Shown: positions 15,442 to 25,496 of the stretch, one piece after another
Numbering within the stretch: the stretch's first letter is position 1
Layout: every line of letters starts with the position of its first letter
Source: Pyrobaculum arsenaticum DSM 13514
GTDB taxonomy: Archaea; Thermoproteota; Thermoprotei; Thermoproteales; Thermoproteaceae
DNA: 64,000 nt
Assembly: GCF_000016385.1 (NCBI RefSeq)
Contig: NC_009376.1
Coordinates: forward strand, 2,057,077-2,121,076
Direction: 5' to 3'
Program-made: the position numbers and the translations under genes
Notes under the pieces: model-generated
The model's database searches: none
What the model was told of the DNA's origin: nothing
Seen by the model: only the letters and a program-made list of their open reading frames with translations

Positions 15442-17219
15442 GCGGAAAAATTGAGTACATATCGGGGCCTGTAGTAAAAGCCGACTTGCCAGGGGCGCGG
15501 CTATACGAGCTAGTATTCGTAGGCGAGATAAGACTCTTCGGCGAGGTGGTGAGAGTACAAGGCGACAAGGCCTTTATACAGGTCTACGAGGACACCACAG
15601 GGCTAAAGCCGGGGGAGCCTGTGGAGAGGACAGGAGAGCCTCTAAGCGCTTGGCTCGGCCCCACTATCATAGGCAAGATCTATGACGGAGTACAGAGGCC
15701 GTTGAAGGACATAGAAGAGATTTCTAAAAACCCGTTCATCGCCCGCGGAATTGGATACGACAAGGCGCCCCCACTTGACTTAAAGTCTGAGTTCGACTTC
15801 CGCCCCGCGGTTAAGCCAGGCGATGAGGTAAGTCCCGGAGATGTGTTGGGATCTGTAAAGGAGACGGAACTAATGACACACTACATCCTCTACCCGCCTC
15901 TGCCAGAACACGCGCCGGGAGTGGTGGAATGGGTTGCGGAGGGCAAATACAAGGTAGACGACGTGATTGCGAGAATTAAGACAAAACGTGGCGTCGTCGA
16001 GGTGAAGATGTGGCACAAGTGGCCGGTGAGGAGGCCGAGGCCGTTTAGGGAGAAGCTACCCCCAGTGGAGCCTCTCATCACAGGCGTCCGCACGGTGGAC
16101 ACCATGTTCCCGATTGCGAAGGGTGGCGCCGCAGCGGTGCCCGGGCCCTTCGGCTCAGGAAAGACCGTCATGATTAGGACTCTCTCCATGTTTGCACAAA
16201 GCCGGTTCATAATTCCCGTGCTCTGCGGGGAGCGCGGCAACGAGGCTGCCGACGCCCTCCAGGGCCTGCTCAAGCTGAAGGACCCCGCCACCGGCAGGCC
16301 GTTGCTGGAGAGGACAACAATTATCGTCAACACCAGCAACATGCCCGTCGCAGCGAGAGAGGCGTCGGTCTACATGGGGACGACCTTGGGCGAGTACTTC
16401 CGCGACCAGGGCTACGACGTCCTAGTGCTGGCCGACTCCACCTCCCGCTGGGCGGAGGCCATGAGGGAGGTAGCTCTCCGCATTGGCGAGATGCCTTCGG
16501 AAGAGGGCTACCCCGCCTACCTCCCCACAAGGCTTGCCGAGTTCTACGAACGCGCGGGACGCGTGGTGCTGATGGGCAGCAAGGAGAGAATAGGCTCTTT
16601 GACTATCGCCGCGTCTGTCAGCCCGCCGGGAGGCGACTTCACGGAGCCGGTTACCTCAAACACCCTGCGCTTCATCGGCGCGTTCTGGCCTCTGTCGCCG
16701 AGACTGGCCTATTCGAGACACTACCCAGCTATCGACTGGCTCGCCGCCTTCTCGAGATACGTGGACACCGTTGAGGTGTGGTGGTCAAAGAATGTCTCGC
16801 CGGAGTGGAGAAAAATCAGAGACTCTCTCCAGTCCCTACTGGTTAAAGAGGCCGAGCTCCAGGAGATTGTGAGAATTCTGGGCACCGAGGCGCTGAGCGA
16901 GTACGAGAAACATATTCTCAACGTCGCGTTTATGATAAGAGAGGGCTTCCTGAAACAGGATGCCTACAACCCAATAGATACGCCATCGGCGCCAATAAAG
17001 CAGTTCCTCCTCATGAAGGCAATATATACATACTACGAGGAAGGCCTAAAGGCAATTGAGGCGGGTGTACCCGCATCAGCGCTGAGAGAGTTAGACAGCG
17101 TAAAGAGGTTGCCAAGGCTGAGAATGGAAGTGACTAACGACGCCGCCAAGGAACAACTCACAAAATTCATAGAGACGCTGGTTCTGGAGATAAGAGAGAA
17201 GGTTGCTAGGAAGTCTTAA
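15438..17219 (+). CDS. atpA: A/V-type ATP synthase catalytic subunit A
   Basis: The catalytic subunit of the A1 head makes ATP from ADP and phosphate using the ion gradient. The 593-residue protein has the N-terminal beta barrel, the archaeal A-subunit insertion, Walker A GPFGSGKT (around residue 235) and the catalytic GERGNE block. Walker B sits near VLVLADSTSRWAEA. It overlaps atpE as ATGA. Subunit B does not follow; the next gene is rpoH, so the ATPase genes are dispersed in this genome. Confidence 0.96.
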   Translation: MSGKIEYISGPVVKADLPGARLYELVFVGEIRLFGEVVRVQGDKAFIQVYEDTTGLKPGEPVERTGEPLSAWLGPTIIGKIYDGVQRPLKDIEEISKNPFIARGIGYDKAPPLDLKSEFDFRPAVKPGDEVSPGDVLGSVKETELMTHYILYPPLPEHAPGVVEWVAEGKYKVDDVIARIKTKRGVVEVKMWHKWPVRRPRPFREKLPPVEPLITGVRTVDTMFPIAKGGAAAVPGPFGSGKTVMIRTLSMFAQSRFIIPVLCGERGNEAADALQGLLKLKDPATGRPLLERTTIIVNTSNMPVAAREASVYMGTTLGEYFRDQGYDVLVLADSTSRWAEAMREVALRIGEMPSEEGYPAYLPTRLAEFYERAGRVVLMGSKERIGSLTIAASVSPPGGDFTEPVTSNTLRFIGAFWPLSPRLAYSRHYPAIDWLAAFSRYVDTVEVWWSKNVSPEWRKIRDSLQSLLVKEAELQEIVRILGTEALSEYEKHILNVAFMIREGFLKQDAYNPIDTPSAPIKQFLLMKAIYTYYEEGLKAIEAGVPASALRELDSVKRLPRLRMEVTNDAAKEQLTKFIETLVLEIREKVARKS

Positions 17220-17248
17220 TATTTTTATAGTATCTACAACCTCGCCAC

Positions 17249-17476
17249 GTGTCTAGAGTCTCTCTTGGGGTTAGAGAAGTCTCTGTAATACCTAAGGAGG
17301 AGGCAAAAGAACTCCTCAAAAGGCTAAGGATAAGGCCATGGCAACTACCGTGGATCAGGTCGAGCGACCCCTTAGCCAAGTTGGTAGACGCCAAGCCTGG
17401 GGACGTGTTGAAAATAGTTAGGGAGTCTCCCACCGCTGGCGAGTTTGTTGTGTATCGCCTTGTCGTCCCGGGCTAA
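17249..17476 (+). CDS. rpoH: DNA-directed RNA polymerase subunit H
   Basis: Subunit H (RPB5 C-terminal homologue) sits at the downstream jaw of RNA polymerase. The 75-residue protein has LRIRPWQLPWIRSSDPLAK and ends in FVVYRLVVPG, both characteristic. It starts at GTG 25 bases after ATATTTTTATA. It heads the canonical archaeal order rpoH-rpoB-rpoA1-rpoA2. Confidence 0.95.
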   Translation: MSRVSLGVREVSVIPKEEAKELLKRLRIRPWQLPWIRSSDPLAKLVDAKPGDVLKIVRESPTAGEFVVYRLVVPG

Positions 17477-17511
17477 GTTGAAATTTATATACATATCTCT
17501 CTTGTGGGCCG

Positions 17512-20500
17512 ATGGTTGATCTACTTCCTCTACCCGTGATATCACCCTCTGGAGACGGAGGGCTTCTTACAAAAGACGATAGGTGGGCCTTGGTGGAGAG
17601 GTTTATAAAAGACAAGGGGCTCGCCAGCCACCAGATAAAGTCTTTCAACGACTTCCTAGACAAGAAGCTCCCCCGCATTGTCGAGGATTTCAAGGTGGTT
17701 GATACAGAGATTAAGGGGCTGAAACTGGTGTTGGAGAAAATCGAGGTTGGGTGGCCGAGGATTAAGGAGTCGGACGGTTCCGAGTCCCTTATCTACCCCA
17801 TGGAGGCTCGGCTCCGCAACGCCACCTACTCGGCGCCCTTGTACCTAACCGCGGTTTTGTACGTAGATGATGAGCCCTACGCCACAGAAACGTTCTACAT
17901 AGGGGAGTTGCCCATAATGGTTAAGTCGAAACGTTGCAACTTGACCCGGCTGAGGCCAAGTGAGTACCCTAAGAGGTTTGAGGACCCCCAAGACTTCGGC
18001 GGCTACTTTATCATAAACGGGAGCGAGCGGGTTATTATAAGCCAGGAGGACCTCGTCGCTGATAGGCCAATTTACGACAAGGGCGACAAGCCCTCCGTGA
18101 AGTTCTTGGCCAAGACTATATCCACCGGCATAGGGTACAGAAGCACGTTGACTGTTGAGCTGAACAAAGACGGGGTGATTTACGCCACGCTTTCGGCAAT
18201 ACCCGTCAAAATACCCTTCCCCATTTACATGAAGGCTCTCGGCCTCGAGACAGACGAGGACGTGGTGAAGGCCGTGTCGGACGACCCAGACATACAGAAA
18301 GAGCTCCTCCCCTCACTCGTGGTTGCCAACCAGATAGCGATAACCCGCGAAGACGCGCTTGACTACATAGGCGGCAAGGTGGCAGTGGGGCAACCCCGGC
18401 CCGTCAGAGTGGAGCGGGCGTTGCAACTGCTAGATAGGTACTTCCTGCCTCACCTTGGCACCACGGTGCCGGATGAGAAGAAGCAACAAGAAATTAGGCT
18501 GAAAAAGGCGCTGATGCTGGGGCAAATTGTTAAGGGTCTTGTGGAGCTCCAGCTGGGGAGGAGGAAGCCCGACGATAAGGACCACGTGGCAAACAAGAGG
18601 GTGCGCTTAGTTGGCGACTTGATGACCCAGCTCTTCCGCACGGTGTTTAAGCAGTTGCTCCAGGAGCTGAGGAGCCAGCTGGAGAAGTACTACGCCAGGG
18701 GGAGGATACCCCACCTGCAGACAATTGTAAGGCCGGACATAATAACCGAGCGCGTCAGGCAAGCCCTAGCTACGGGTAACTGGGTAGGGGGCAAGACGGG
18801 TGTCTCCCAGATTTTAGACCGCACCAACTACCTCTCCACTCTGAGCTACCTGAGGCGTGTTGTGTCCTCCCTATCCAGGACCCAGCCCCACTTCGAGGCC
18901 CGCGACCTCCACCCAACCCAGTGGGGGAGGCTGTGCGCAGTTGAGACGCCTGAGGGCCAAAACGTGGGGCTTGTGAAGAACCTCGCCCTCCTCGCCGAGA
19001 TAACCACTGGTGTGGACGAAAACGATGTTGAACAGATGCTCTTACAGCAGGGCGTCGTGCCTATACTAAAAGCTAGAGAGGAGGGGGTCCGTGGCGCCGA
19101 GGTCTACCTAAACGGGAGGCTGATAGGTATCCACCCAGAACCGGAAGAATTGGTAAAGACGGTAAGGAGCTTGAGGAGGCAGGGCAAGATAAGCGATGAG
19201 ATAAACATCGCTTACCTCAACGGCGTCGTTTACGTGAACAGCGACGGGGGGCGCATAAGGAGGCCTCTCCTAGTCGTGGAAGACGGGAAGCTGAAACTCA
19301 CAAAGGACATTGTTGAGAGGGTGAAGAGGGGGGAGCTCACCTGGGACGACCTATTAAAAATGGGCGTAGTGGAGTACCTAGACGCCGACGAAGAAGAAAA
19401 CGCCCACATAGCTGTTGACCCCGAGGGCGACCTAAGCAATTACACCCATGTGGAGATTATACCATCCTCCATCCTGGGGGCAATTGCCTCGATTATACCC
19501 TTCCTAGAGCACAACCAGTCGCCGAGAAACCAATACGAGGCCGCGATGGCCAAGCAGAGTCTGGGCTTGCCGCAGTCCAACTTCTTGTACAAGCTGGACT
19601 CCAGAGGTCATATGTTGTACTACCCAGAGAGGCCGATAGTGACTACCAGGGGTCTGGAGTTGGTGGGTTATTCGAAGCGGCCTGCAGGCCAGAACGCCGT
19701 AGTGGCTCTGCTCACCTATACGGGGTACAACATCGAGGATGCCGTCATCCTAAACAAGGCGTCAGTGGAGCGCGGCATGTTCCGCTCGGTGTTCTACCGC
19801 ACATACGAGACGGAGGAGCAGAGATACCCAGGCGGCGAGGAGGACAAAATCGAAATACCTGACAGCTCGGTCAAGGGGTATAGGGGGCCAGAGGCCTACA
19901 GCCACCTAGACGAAGACGGCATAGCCCCGCCTGAGGTGTATGTGAGTAGCAGCGAGGTGTTGATAGGCAAAACATCTCCGCCGAGGTTCTACACCACGCT
20001 GGAGACAGAGCGGATACTGAAAGAGAGACGTGACGCCTCGGTGGCCGTAAGGCGCGGGGAAAAGGGTATAGTGGACAGGGTCATAGTCACGGAGTCTCCC
20101 GAGGGCAACAAGCTTGTTAAGGTGAGGCTGAGGGAGCTCAGAATTCCGGAGCTCGGCGACAAGTTCGCAAGCCGGCACGGCCAGAAGGGAGTTGTGGGGA
20201 TGTTGCTTAGACAAGAGGATATGCCATTCACAGAGGAGGGCATTGTCCCCGACATAATCGTAAACCCACATGCCCTGCCCTCGCGTATGACCGTCGCCCA
20301 GTTGCTAGAAAGCATGGCCGGGAAGGTCGGCGCCGCCACAGGGAACCTAGTAGACGCCACACCCTTTGAGGGGGTAAAGGAGGAGGACTTGAGGAAGCTG
20401 TTGCTAAAACTCGGCTACAAGTGGGACGGCAAAGAGGTCATGTACAGCGGCATAACCGGCGAGAAGCTCGTAGCGGACATCTTCATAGGCATTGTGTACT

Positions 20501-20895
20501 ACCAGAAGCTACACCACATGGTAGCCGACAAGATACACGCCCGCGCTAGGGGCCCCGTGCAGATCCTCACGAGACAACCCACCGAGGGCCGCTCCCGCGA
20601 AGGCGGCCTAAGGCTGGGAGAGATGGAGCGCGACGTCTTGATAGCGCACGGCGCCTCGGCGTTGCTCTACGAGAGGCTTGTGGAGTCGAGCGATAAGTAC
20701 ACGATGTATGTCTGCGAGCTGTGCGGCCTGCCGGCGTATCTGGATGCCAAGAGTAATAAGCCGAAGTGCCCAATCCACGGCGATACGGGGCAGTTCGCCA
20801 AGGTCACGGTGCCCTATGCCTTTAAGCTTCTGCTTCAAGAGCTGATTGCGCTGGGTATATACCCCAAGCTGGAGCTCTCTGAGGTGCTGGACTAA
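17512..20895 (+). CDS. rpoB: DNA-directed RNA polymerase subunit B (beta)
   Basis: This is the full-length second-largest subunit, 1127 residues, unsplit (some archaea split B into B' and B''). Recognisable blocks include GRLCAVETPEGQNVGLVKNL, GYNIEDAVILNKASVERG, FASRHGQKGVVGML and the C-terminal zinc site CELCGLPA...CPIH. It has its own TATA element (TTTATATAC) 25 bases before the ATG. It forms half of the catalytic cleft with RpoA1/A2. Confidence 0.98.
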   Translation: MVDLLPLPVISPSGDGGLLTKDDRWALVERFIKDKGLASHQIKSFNDFLDKKLPRIVEDFKVVDTEIKGLKLVLEKIEVGWPRIKESDGSESLIYPMEARLRNATYSAPLYLTAVLYVDDEPYATETFYIGELPIMVKSKRCNLTRLRPSEYPKRFEDPQDFGGYFIINGSERVIISQEDLVADRPIYDKGDKPSVKFLAKTISTGIGYRSTLTVELNKDGVIYATLSAIPVKIPFPIYMKALGLETDEDVVKAVSDDPDIQKELLPSLVVANQIAITREDALDYIGGKVAVGQPRPVRVERALQLLDRYFLPHLGTTVPDEKKQQEIRLKKALMLGQIVKGLVELQLGRRKPDDKDHVANKRVRLVGDLMTQLFRTVFKQLLQELRSQLEKYYARGRIPHLQTIVRPDIITERVRQALATGNWVGGKTGVSQILDRTNYLSTLSYLRRVVSSLSRTQPHFEARDLHPTQWGRLCAVETPEGQNVGLVKNLALLAEITTGVDENDVEQMLLQQGVVPILKAREEGVRGAEVYLNGRLIGIHPEPEELVKTVRSLRRQGKISDEINIAYLNGVVYVNSDGGRIRRPLLVVEDGKLKLTKDIVERVKRGELTWDDLLKMGVVEYLDADEEENAHIAVDPEGDLSNYTHVEIIPSSILGAIASIIPFLEHNQSPRNQYEAAMAKQSLGLPQSNFLYKLDSRGHMLYYPERPIVTTRGLELVGYSKRPAGQNAVVALLTYTGYNIEDAVILNKASVERGMFRSVFYRTYETEEQRYPGGEEDKIEIPDSSVKGYRGPEAYSHLDEDGIAPPEVYVSSSEVLIGKTSPPRFYTTLETERILKERRDASVAVRRGEKGIVDRVIVTESPEGNKLVKVRLRELRIPELGDKFASRHGQKGVVGMLLRQEDMPFTEEGIVPDIIVNPHALPSRMTVAQLLESMAGKVGAATGNLVDATPFEGVKEEDLRKLLLKLGYKWDGKEVMYSGITGEKLVADIFIGIVYYQKLHHMVADKIHARARGPVQILTRQPTEGRSREGGLRLGEMERDVLIAHGASALLYERLVESSDKYTMYVCELCGLPAYLDAKSNKPKCPIHGDTGQFAKVTVPYAFKLLLQELIALGIYPKLELSEVLD

Positions 20896-20924
20896 ACTTT
20901 TTATATTGACTTGTACCAATCGCC

Positions 20925-23579
20925 GTGTCGTTAAAGGAGGAACTTGACACTATTCCTCGTAAGGTGATTAAATCTATAAAATTCGGAGTCCTTAGCCCAG
21001 AGGTTATTCGAAAGTACTCGGTGATGGAGGTGACAACATCGGAAGTGTACGATGAAGGCGGCTTACCGGTGAGGGGTGGTATTTCTGACCGGAGGCTGGG
21101 GGTGGCCGAGCCCGGGGCACGTTGCGAGACGTGTGGTCAAACTCACGATGTTTGTCCGGGCCATTTTGGACACATAGAGCTGGTTAAGCCTGTGGTTCAC
21201 GTTGGTTTTGCCCGTGTGATATATGACATTTTGAGAACTACTTGTCCCAACTGCGGGCGCATAATGCTCCGCGACGAGGAGATTGCGCGGTATAGGGAGA
21301 GGCTGACTAGGCTTAGTAAGAGGTGGCGTCTGCTTGCGCAGAACCTGCACGAGAGAATTAGGAGGAAGGCGGCGGAGCGTATGACTTGTCCCCACTGTGG
21401 GTATAAGCGGAATAAGGTAAGGTTTGAGCGGCCGTACTACTTCTACGAGGAGACTGAGAATGGCGCCTTGGTTAAGCTTGATCCCGAGATGCTGAGAGAT
21501 AGGCTTAGTAAGATACCGAGTGAAGACTTGGAGCTTCTTGGGATCAACCCTTCTGTTTTCCGGCCCGAGTGGGCAATTCTTAAGGTGTTGCCCGTTCCGC
21601 CTCCGCATGTGAGACCTTCTATACAGCTGGAGACCGGTATTAGGTCGGAGGACGACTTAACTCACAAGCTTGTGGATATTATTAGGATGAACGAGAAGCT
21701 TAAAATCGCCATTGAGACCGGCGCTCCTACTAACGTGGTGGACAACCTCTGGGACCTCCTCCAGTACCACGTCGCTACTTACTTTGACAACGAGCTCCCG
21801 GGGATCCCGGTGGCTAAGCACAGGGGCGGGAGGCCGCTTAAGGGGATAGCCCAGCGCCTAAAGGGCAAGGAGGGGCGCTTCAGGGGATCTCTCAGCGGGA
21901 AGCGCGTGAACTTCTCGGCGCGTACGGTCATCAGCCCCGACCCCCACATCAGCATAAACGAGGTTGGAGTGCCTACTGATATCGCCAAGATTTTGACTGT
22001 GCCGGAGAAGGTGACTGCTTGGAATATAGACGTGCTACGGGAGTACGTGATCCGCGGCCCCGAGACTTGGCCAGGGGCGAACTACGTCGTGACGCCCGAG
22101 GGGAGGAGGATAGATCTACGCTATGTGAAGGACAGGAAGGCCCTCGCGGAGAGGCTGGCCCCGGGTTGGGTGGTAGAGAGGCACTTAAGAGACGGCGACA
22201 TTGTTCTTTTCAACAGACAGCCTTCTCTTCACAGGGTGTCTATGATGGGCCACTTGGTCAAGGTGTTGCCGGGGAGGACGTTTAGATTGCACCTGGCCGT
22301 GTGTCCTCCGTATAACGCTGATTTTGACGGGGACGAGATGAACCTCCATGTGCCGCAGACGGAGGAGGCTAGGGCGGAGGCGAGGTTGTTAATGCTGGTG
22401 GAGAATCACATAATCACTCCGCGCTACGGCGGTGCCATTATCGGAGCGAGACAAGACTACATAATCGGGGCCTATCTGCTTTCTCACAAAACTACTTTCT
22501 TAACTAAGAAGGAGGTGGCCTTCCTCCTGGGCGCGGGTAAGTCGGAGGAGGATCCACCGGAGCCGGCGATACTCTACCCCGTAGAGCTGTGGACGGGTAA
22601 GCAGATTATCTCCCACTTCCTACCGAAGGATTTCAACTGGGTGCAACCCACCGCTTTTAAGTCGAAGTGCCAAGACGCCTATACTTGCTATGGCGATGAG
22701 TGGATTATCGTGCTGAACGGCTACTTAGCAAAGGGGGTGTTGGACAAAAAATCGATAGGCGCCGAGCAGGTGGACTCTCTCTGGCACCGCATTGCCCGAG
22801 ACTACCCGCCGGATGTGGCGAGGAGGTGGCTTGACTCGTCTCTCCGGTTGTTCCTAAGGTATCTTGATCTACGCGGCTTCACCTTTGCCATGGACTCAGT
22901 CTATATACCTACGGAGGCGTATAGGGAGGTGGAAGAAGTCATAGAGCAGGCCTTGAAGAAGGTTGAAGGACTTATCGAGGATTTCACAAGCGGGCGTCTT
23001 GAGGCCATGCCCGGCTTTACGGTGGAGGAGACGTTTGAAAACAAGGTTACAGATATCTTGTCAAGAGTTCGCGAAGACGCGGCGCAGGTTGTGGAGAAGT
23101 ATATTGATAAGAACTCTGAGGGCTACCTAATGGCTAAGACCGGCGCTAGGGGTAGTCTCGTTAACATAGTGCAGATGGTCGCCACGCTGGGCCAGCAGAC
23201 TATCCGGGGCGAGCGCATTAGGCGGGGCTTTAGAAGTAGGACGCTTCCTCACTTCCCTGTGGGGGATATAGGCGCCTTTTCTGGGGGCTTTGTTAAACAT
23301 TGCTTTAGGTGCGGCCTCACGCCTGTTGAGTATTTCTTCCACGCGGCGGCGGGTAGAGATGGGTTGATAGACACGGCGGTGCGCACGGCGCAGTCAGGCT
23401 ACATGCAGAGGCGTCTTATCAACGCGTTGCAAGACGTCTACGTGGCCTACGATGGGACCGTGAGGTTTGGCGGCTCTATGCTACTCCAGCCCCTATACGG
23501 CGAAGACGGCGTTGATGTGAGCCGTTCAGACCACGGCAAGGTCACAGACATAAAGCTACTCAAGATGTGGATAAGATGA
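20925..23579 (+). CDS. rpoA1: DNA-directed RNA polymerase subunit A'
   Basis: N-terminal part of the largest subunit, 884 residues. It has zinc sites CETCGQTHDVCPGHFGH and the two CPxCG pairs (residues about 100-165), the clamp and rudder regions, and the active-site NADFDGDEMNLHVPQ (near residue 464) that holds the catalytic magnesium. It starts at GTG with CTTTTTATATTG 25 bases before. Its 3' end overlaps rpoA2 by 13 bases in another frame, the usual archaeal split of RPB1. Confidence 0.98.
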   Translation: MSLKEELDTIPRKVIKSIKFGVLSPEVIRKYSVMEVTTSEVYDEGGLPVRGGISDRRLGVAEPGARCETCGQTHDVCPGHFGHIELVKPVVHVGFARVIYDILRTTCPNCGRIMLRDEEIARYRERLTRLSKRWRLLAQNLHERIRRKAAERMTCPHCGYKRNKVRFERPYYFYEETENGALVKLDPEMLRDRLSKIPSEDLELLGINPSVFRPEWAILKVLPVPPPHVRPSIQLETGIRSEDDLTHKLVDIIRMNEKLKIAIETGAPTNVVDNLWDLLQYHVATYFDNELPGIPVAKHRGGRPLKGIAQRLKGKEGRFRGSLSGKRVNFSARTVISPDPHISINEVGVPTDIAKILTVPEKVTAWNIDVLREYVIRGPETWPGANYVVTPEGRRIDLRYVKDRKALAERLAPGWVVERHLRDGDIVLFNRQPSLHRVSMMGHLVKVLPGRTFRLHLAVCPPYNADFDGDEMNLHVPQTEEARAEARLLMLVENHIITPRYGGAIIGARQDYIIGAYLLSHKTTFLTKKEVAFLLGAGKSEEDPPEPAILYPVELWTGKQIISHFLPKDFNWVQPTAFKSKCQDAYTCYGDEWIIVLNGYLAKGVLDKKSIGAEQVDSLWHRIARDYPPDVARRWLDSSLRLFLRYLDLRGFTFAMDSVYIPTEAYREVEEVIEQALKKVEGLIEDFTSGRLEAMPGFTVEETFENKVTDILSRVREDAAQVVEKYIDKNSEGYLMAKTGARGSLVNIVQMVATLGQQTIRGERIRRGFRSRTLPHFPVGDIGAFSGGFVKHCFRCGLTPVEYFFHAAAGRDGLIDTAVRTAQSGYMQRRLINALQDVYVAYDGTVRFGGSMLLQPLYGEDGVDVSRSDHGKVTDIKLLKMWIR

Positions 23580-24715
23580 TCTCGAAGCAGGAGCTTTTGG
23601 CAAAAATACAACACGTACTGCCGAGGCCGCTGTACGCTGAGATTGAAAACGCAGTGAAGGATCTAGACGATGAGAGGGCCCTCCGCCTCATATACCGCGT
23701 GCTGAGGCTTTACCTAAACTCGTTGATAGACCCTGGGGAGGCCATAGGTATTGTAACGGCGCAGTCGATAGGCGAGCCGGGCACCCAGATGATCCTCCGC
23801 TCTTTCCACTACGCGGGTCTGAGGGAGTTCTCCATGGCGCGTGGTCTGCCGAGGCTTATAGAGGTGGTTGACGCCCGGAGGACTCCCTCAACGCCTTTGA
23901 TGTATATCTATTTGAAGCCTCCGCATAATAAGAGCCGAGAGGCGGCGGAGGCTGTGGCAAAGAAGATACAACAAGTAACTCTAGAGATGTTGGCAAAGGA
24001 GGTGGATGTAGATTATATAAGTGGCGCCGTCACAATTGAGCTGGACACAGAGCAGTTGAAGTATAGAGGTTTGAACATAAAGGAGGTGGAGAAGATTGTC
24101 AGCAAGGCGAGGGGGAAGGACTTGTCAATCTCTTTCCGTGGCCACACAATTACAGTTACGCTTACCTCGCCTGATATTTTTAAGCTAAGAAAAGTCAGAG
24201 ATAAGATACTGCAGATAAAAGTAGCTGGGATAAAGGGAGTGAGGAAAGTGGTGCTCCAGTACGACTCAAAAGCAGATGAGTGGTTTATCGTAACTGAGGG
24301 GACAAACTTGGAGGCGGTGCTACAACTTGAGGAGGTAGACGCCACGAGAACCTACAGCAACGATCTCCACGAGGTGGAGGAGGTGTTAGGCATAGAGGCG
24401 GCCAGGGCTTTAGTGGCACAAGAAATCAAGAGAGTTCTTGACGAGCAGGGCCTAGATGTTGATATTAGGCATATGTACATGGTGGCTGACACCATGACTT
24501 GGTCAGGTAGGCTCAGGCCAATAGGACGGCACGGAGTTGTTGGGACTAAGGAATCCCCCTTGGCGCGCGCCGCCTTTGAGGTCACCGTCAAGACGCTGAT
24601 TGAGGCCTCTGTAAGAGGCGAAGAGGAGGCCTTTAAGGGAGTGGTCGAGAGCATAATTGCGGGGAAGTATATACCCATCGGTACCGGCATCGTGCGCCTT
24701 TTGATGCAGTTCTAA
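23567..24715 (+). CDS. rpoA2: DNA-directed RNA polymerase subunit A''
   Basis: C-terminal part of the largest subunit, 382 residues. It carries GIVTAQSIGEPGTQMILRSF (trigger loop region), LPRLIEVVDARRTPSTP and the distal jaw and C-terminal cleft segments. The ATG lies 13 bases inside rpoA1. Together A' and A'' rebuild the RPB1 equivalent. Confidence 0.98.
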   Translation: MDKMISKQELLAKIQHVLPRPLYAEIENAVKDLDDERALRLIYRVLRLYLNSLIDPGEAIGIVTAQSIGEPGTQMILRSFHYAGLREFSMARGLPRLIEVVDARRTPSTPLMYIYLKPPHNKSREAAEAVAKKIQQVTLEMLAKEVDVDYISGAVTIELDTEQLKYRGLNIKEVEKIVSKARGKDLSISFRGHTITVTLTSPDIFKLRKVRDKILQIKVAGIKGVRKVVLQYDSKADEWFIVTEGTNLEAVLQLEEVDATRTYSNDLHEVEEVLGIEAARALVAQEIKRVLDEQGLDVDIRHMYMVADTMTWSGRLRPIGRHGVVGTKESPLARAAFEVTVKTLIEASVRGEEEAFKGVVESIIAGKYIPIGTGIVRLLMQF

Positions 24716-24754
24716 CAGCCGCGGTGGGTGTAAATTTTTTAAAGACTGCTTTTA

Positions 24755-25069
24755 GTGGCCCTCGTGATTGATATAGGCAGAGAGCTCCAAGTAGCGATCA
24801 ACACGGGAAGCGTGGTTATAGGCTTCGAAGAAACGAGAAGAGCATTGTTGGCGGGTACGCCTAAGTTGGTAATTATAGCGGCAAACGCGCCTAAGTGGGC
24901 AAAAGACGATATTGAATACTACGCCAAACTAGCCGGCATTCCGATATTTGTTTTTCCCGGCTCGAGCATAGAGCTGGGCGCTGCGGCTAAGAGGCCGCAT
25001 AAAATAATGGCACTGGCAGTGATCGACCCTGGCCAAAGCGAGATTTTGAAATTAACAGAACATGCCTGA
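24755..25069 (+). CDS. rpl30e: 50S ribosomal protein L30e
   Basis: L30e is a kink-turn-binding ribosomal protein related to L7Ae. The 104-residue protein has the family motifs NTGSVVIGFEETRRALL, LVIIAANAPKWAKDDI and PIFVFPGSSIELG. The start may be GTG 24755 or GTG 24764; the latter sits 27 bases after AATTTTTTAAAG. It overlaps nusA by 8 bases. It follows the RNA polymerase genes, as in many Crenarchaeota. Confidence 0.95.
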   Translation: MALVIDIGRELQVAINTGSVVIGFEETRRALLAGTPKLVIIAANAPKWAKDDIEYYAKLAGIPIFVFPGSSIELGAAAKRPHKIMALAVIDPGQSEILKLTEHA

Positions 25070-25496
25070 TATCCGGTTAACTGAGGAAGAAATTAGATAC
25101 GCCACGCTTTTTGAAAGCATTACTGGCGTGACCCCTATAGACGTGGTTATAGACAACGCCTATTCTAGAGTTATCTACGTCGTGCAGAAAAACCAAGCGG
25201 CACTAGCTGTGGGAAAGGGGGGTTCTAACGTGAAGATGTTGCGGCAAATTGTTGGAAAAGACGTCGAGATTGTGGAGGCAGGCGATACGCCTGAGGAGTT
25301 GATTAAGAACAGCCTATACCCCGCCAAGGTGATAATGGTCAAGGTGACAAAAGCCCCCTCAGGCGCCAAAGTTGCCATCACTACAGTGGCACCTGAAGAT
25401 AAAGGCATTGCGATAGGGAAGAACGGTAAAAACATAGCACGAGCTAAGCTATTGGCAAAGCGGTACTACGATATTGACAAAATAATACTAGCATAG
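25062..25496 (+). CDS. nusA: Transcription factor NusA (archaeal, KH-only)
   Basis: Archaeal NusA consists of two KH RNA-binding domains without the S1 and polymerase-binding parts of bacterial NusA. The 144-residue protein shows both KH GxxG loops: AVGKGGSNVKML near residue 46 and AIGKNGKNIARAKLLAKR near residue 120. It lies directly after rpl30e. In many archaea rps12 follows at once; here 433 bases intervene. Confidence 0.93.
   Translation: MPDIRLTEEEIRYATLFESITGVTPIDVVIDNAYSRVIYVVQKNQAALAVGKGGSNVKMLRQIVGKDVEIVEAGDTPEELIKNSLYPAKVIMVKVTKAPSGAKVAITTVAPEDKGIAIGKNGKNIARAKLLAKRYYDIDKIILA

Noticed and set aside
15890..24690. Numerous long antisense frames opposite atpA, rpoB, rpoA1 and rpoA2
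   Set aside because: They are Ser/Pro/Arg-rich mirror frames of strongly conserved genes, with no promoters or recognisable domains.
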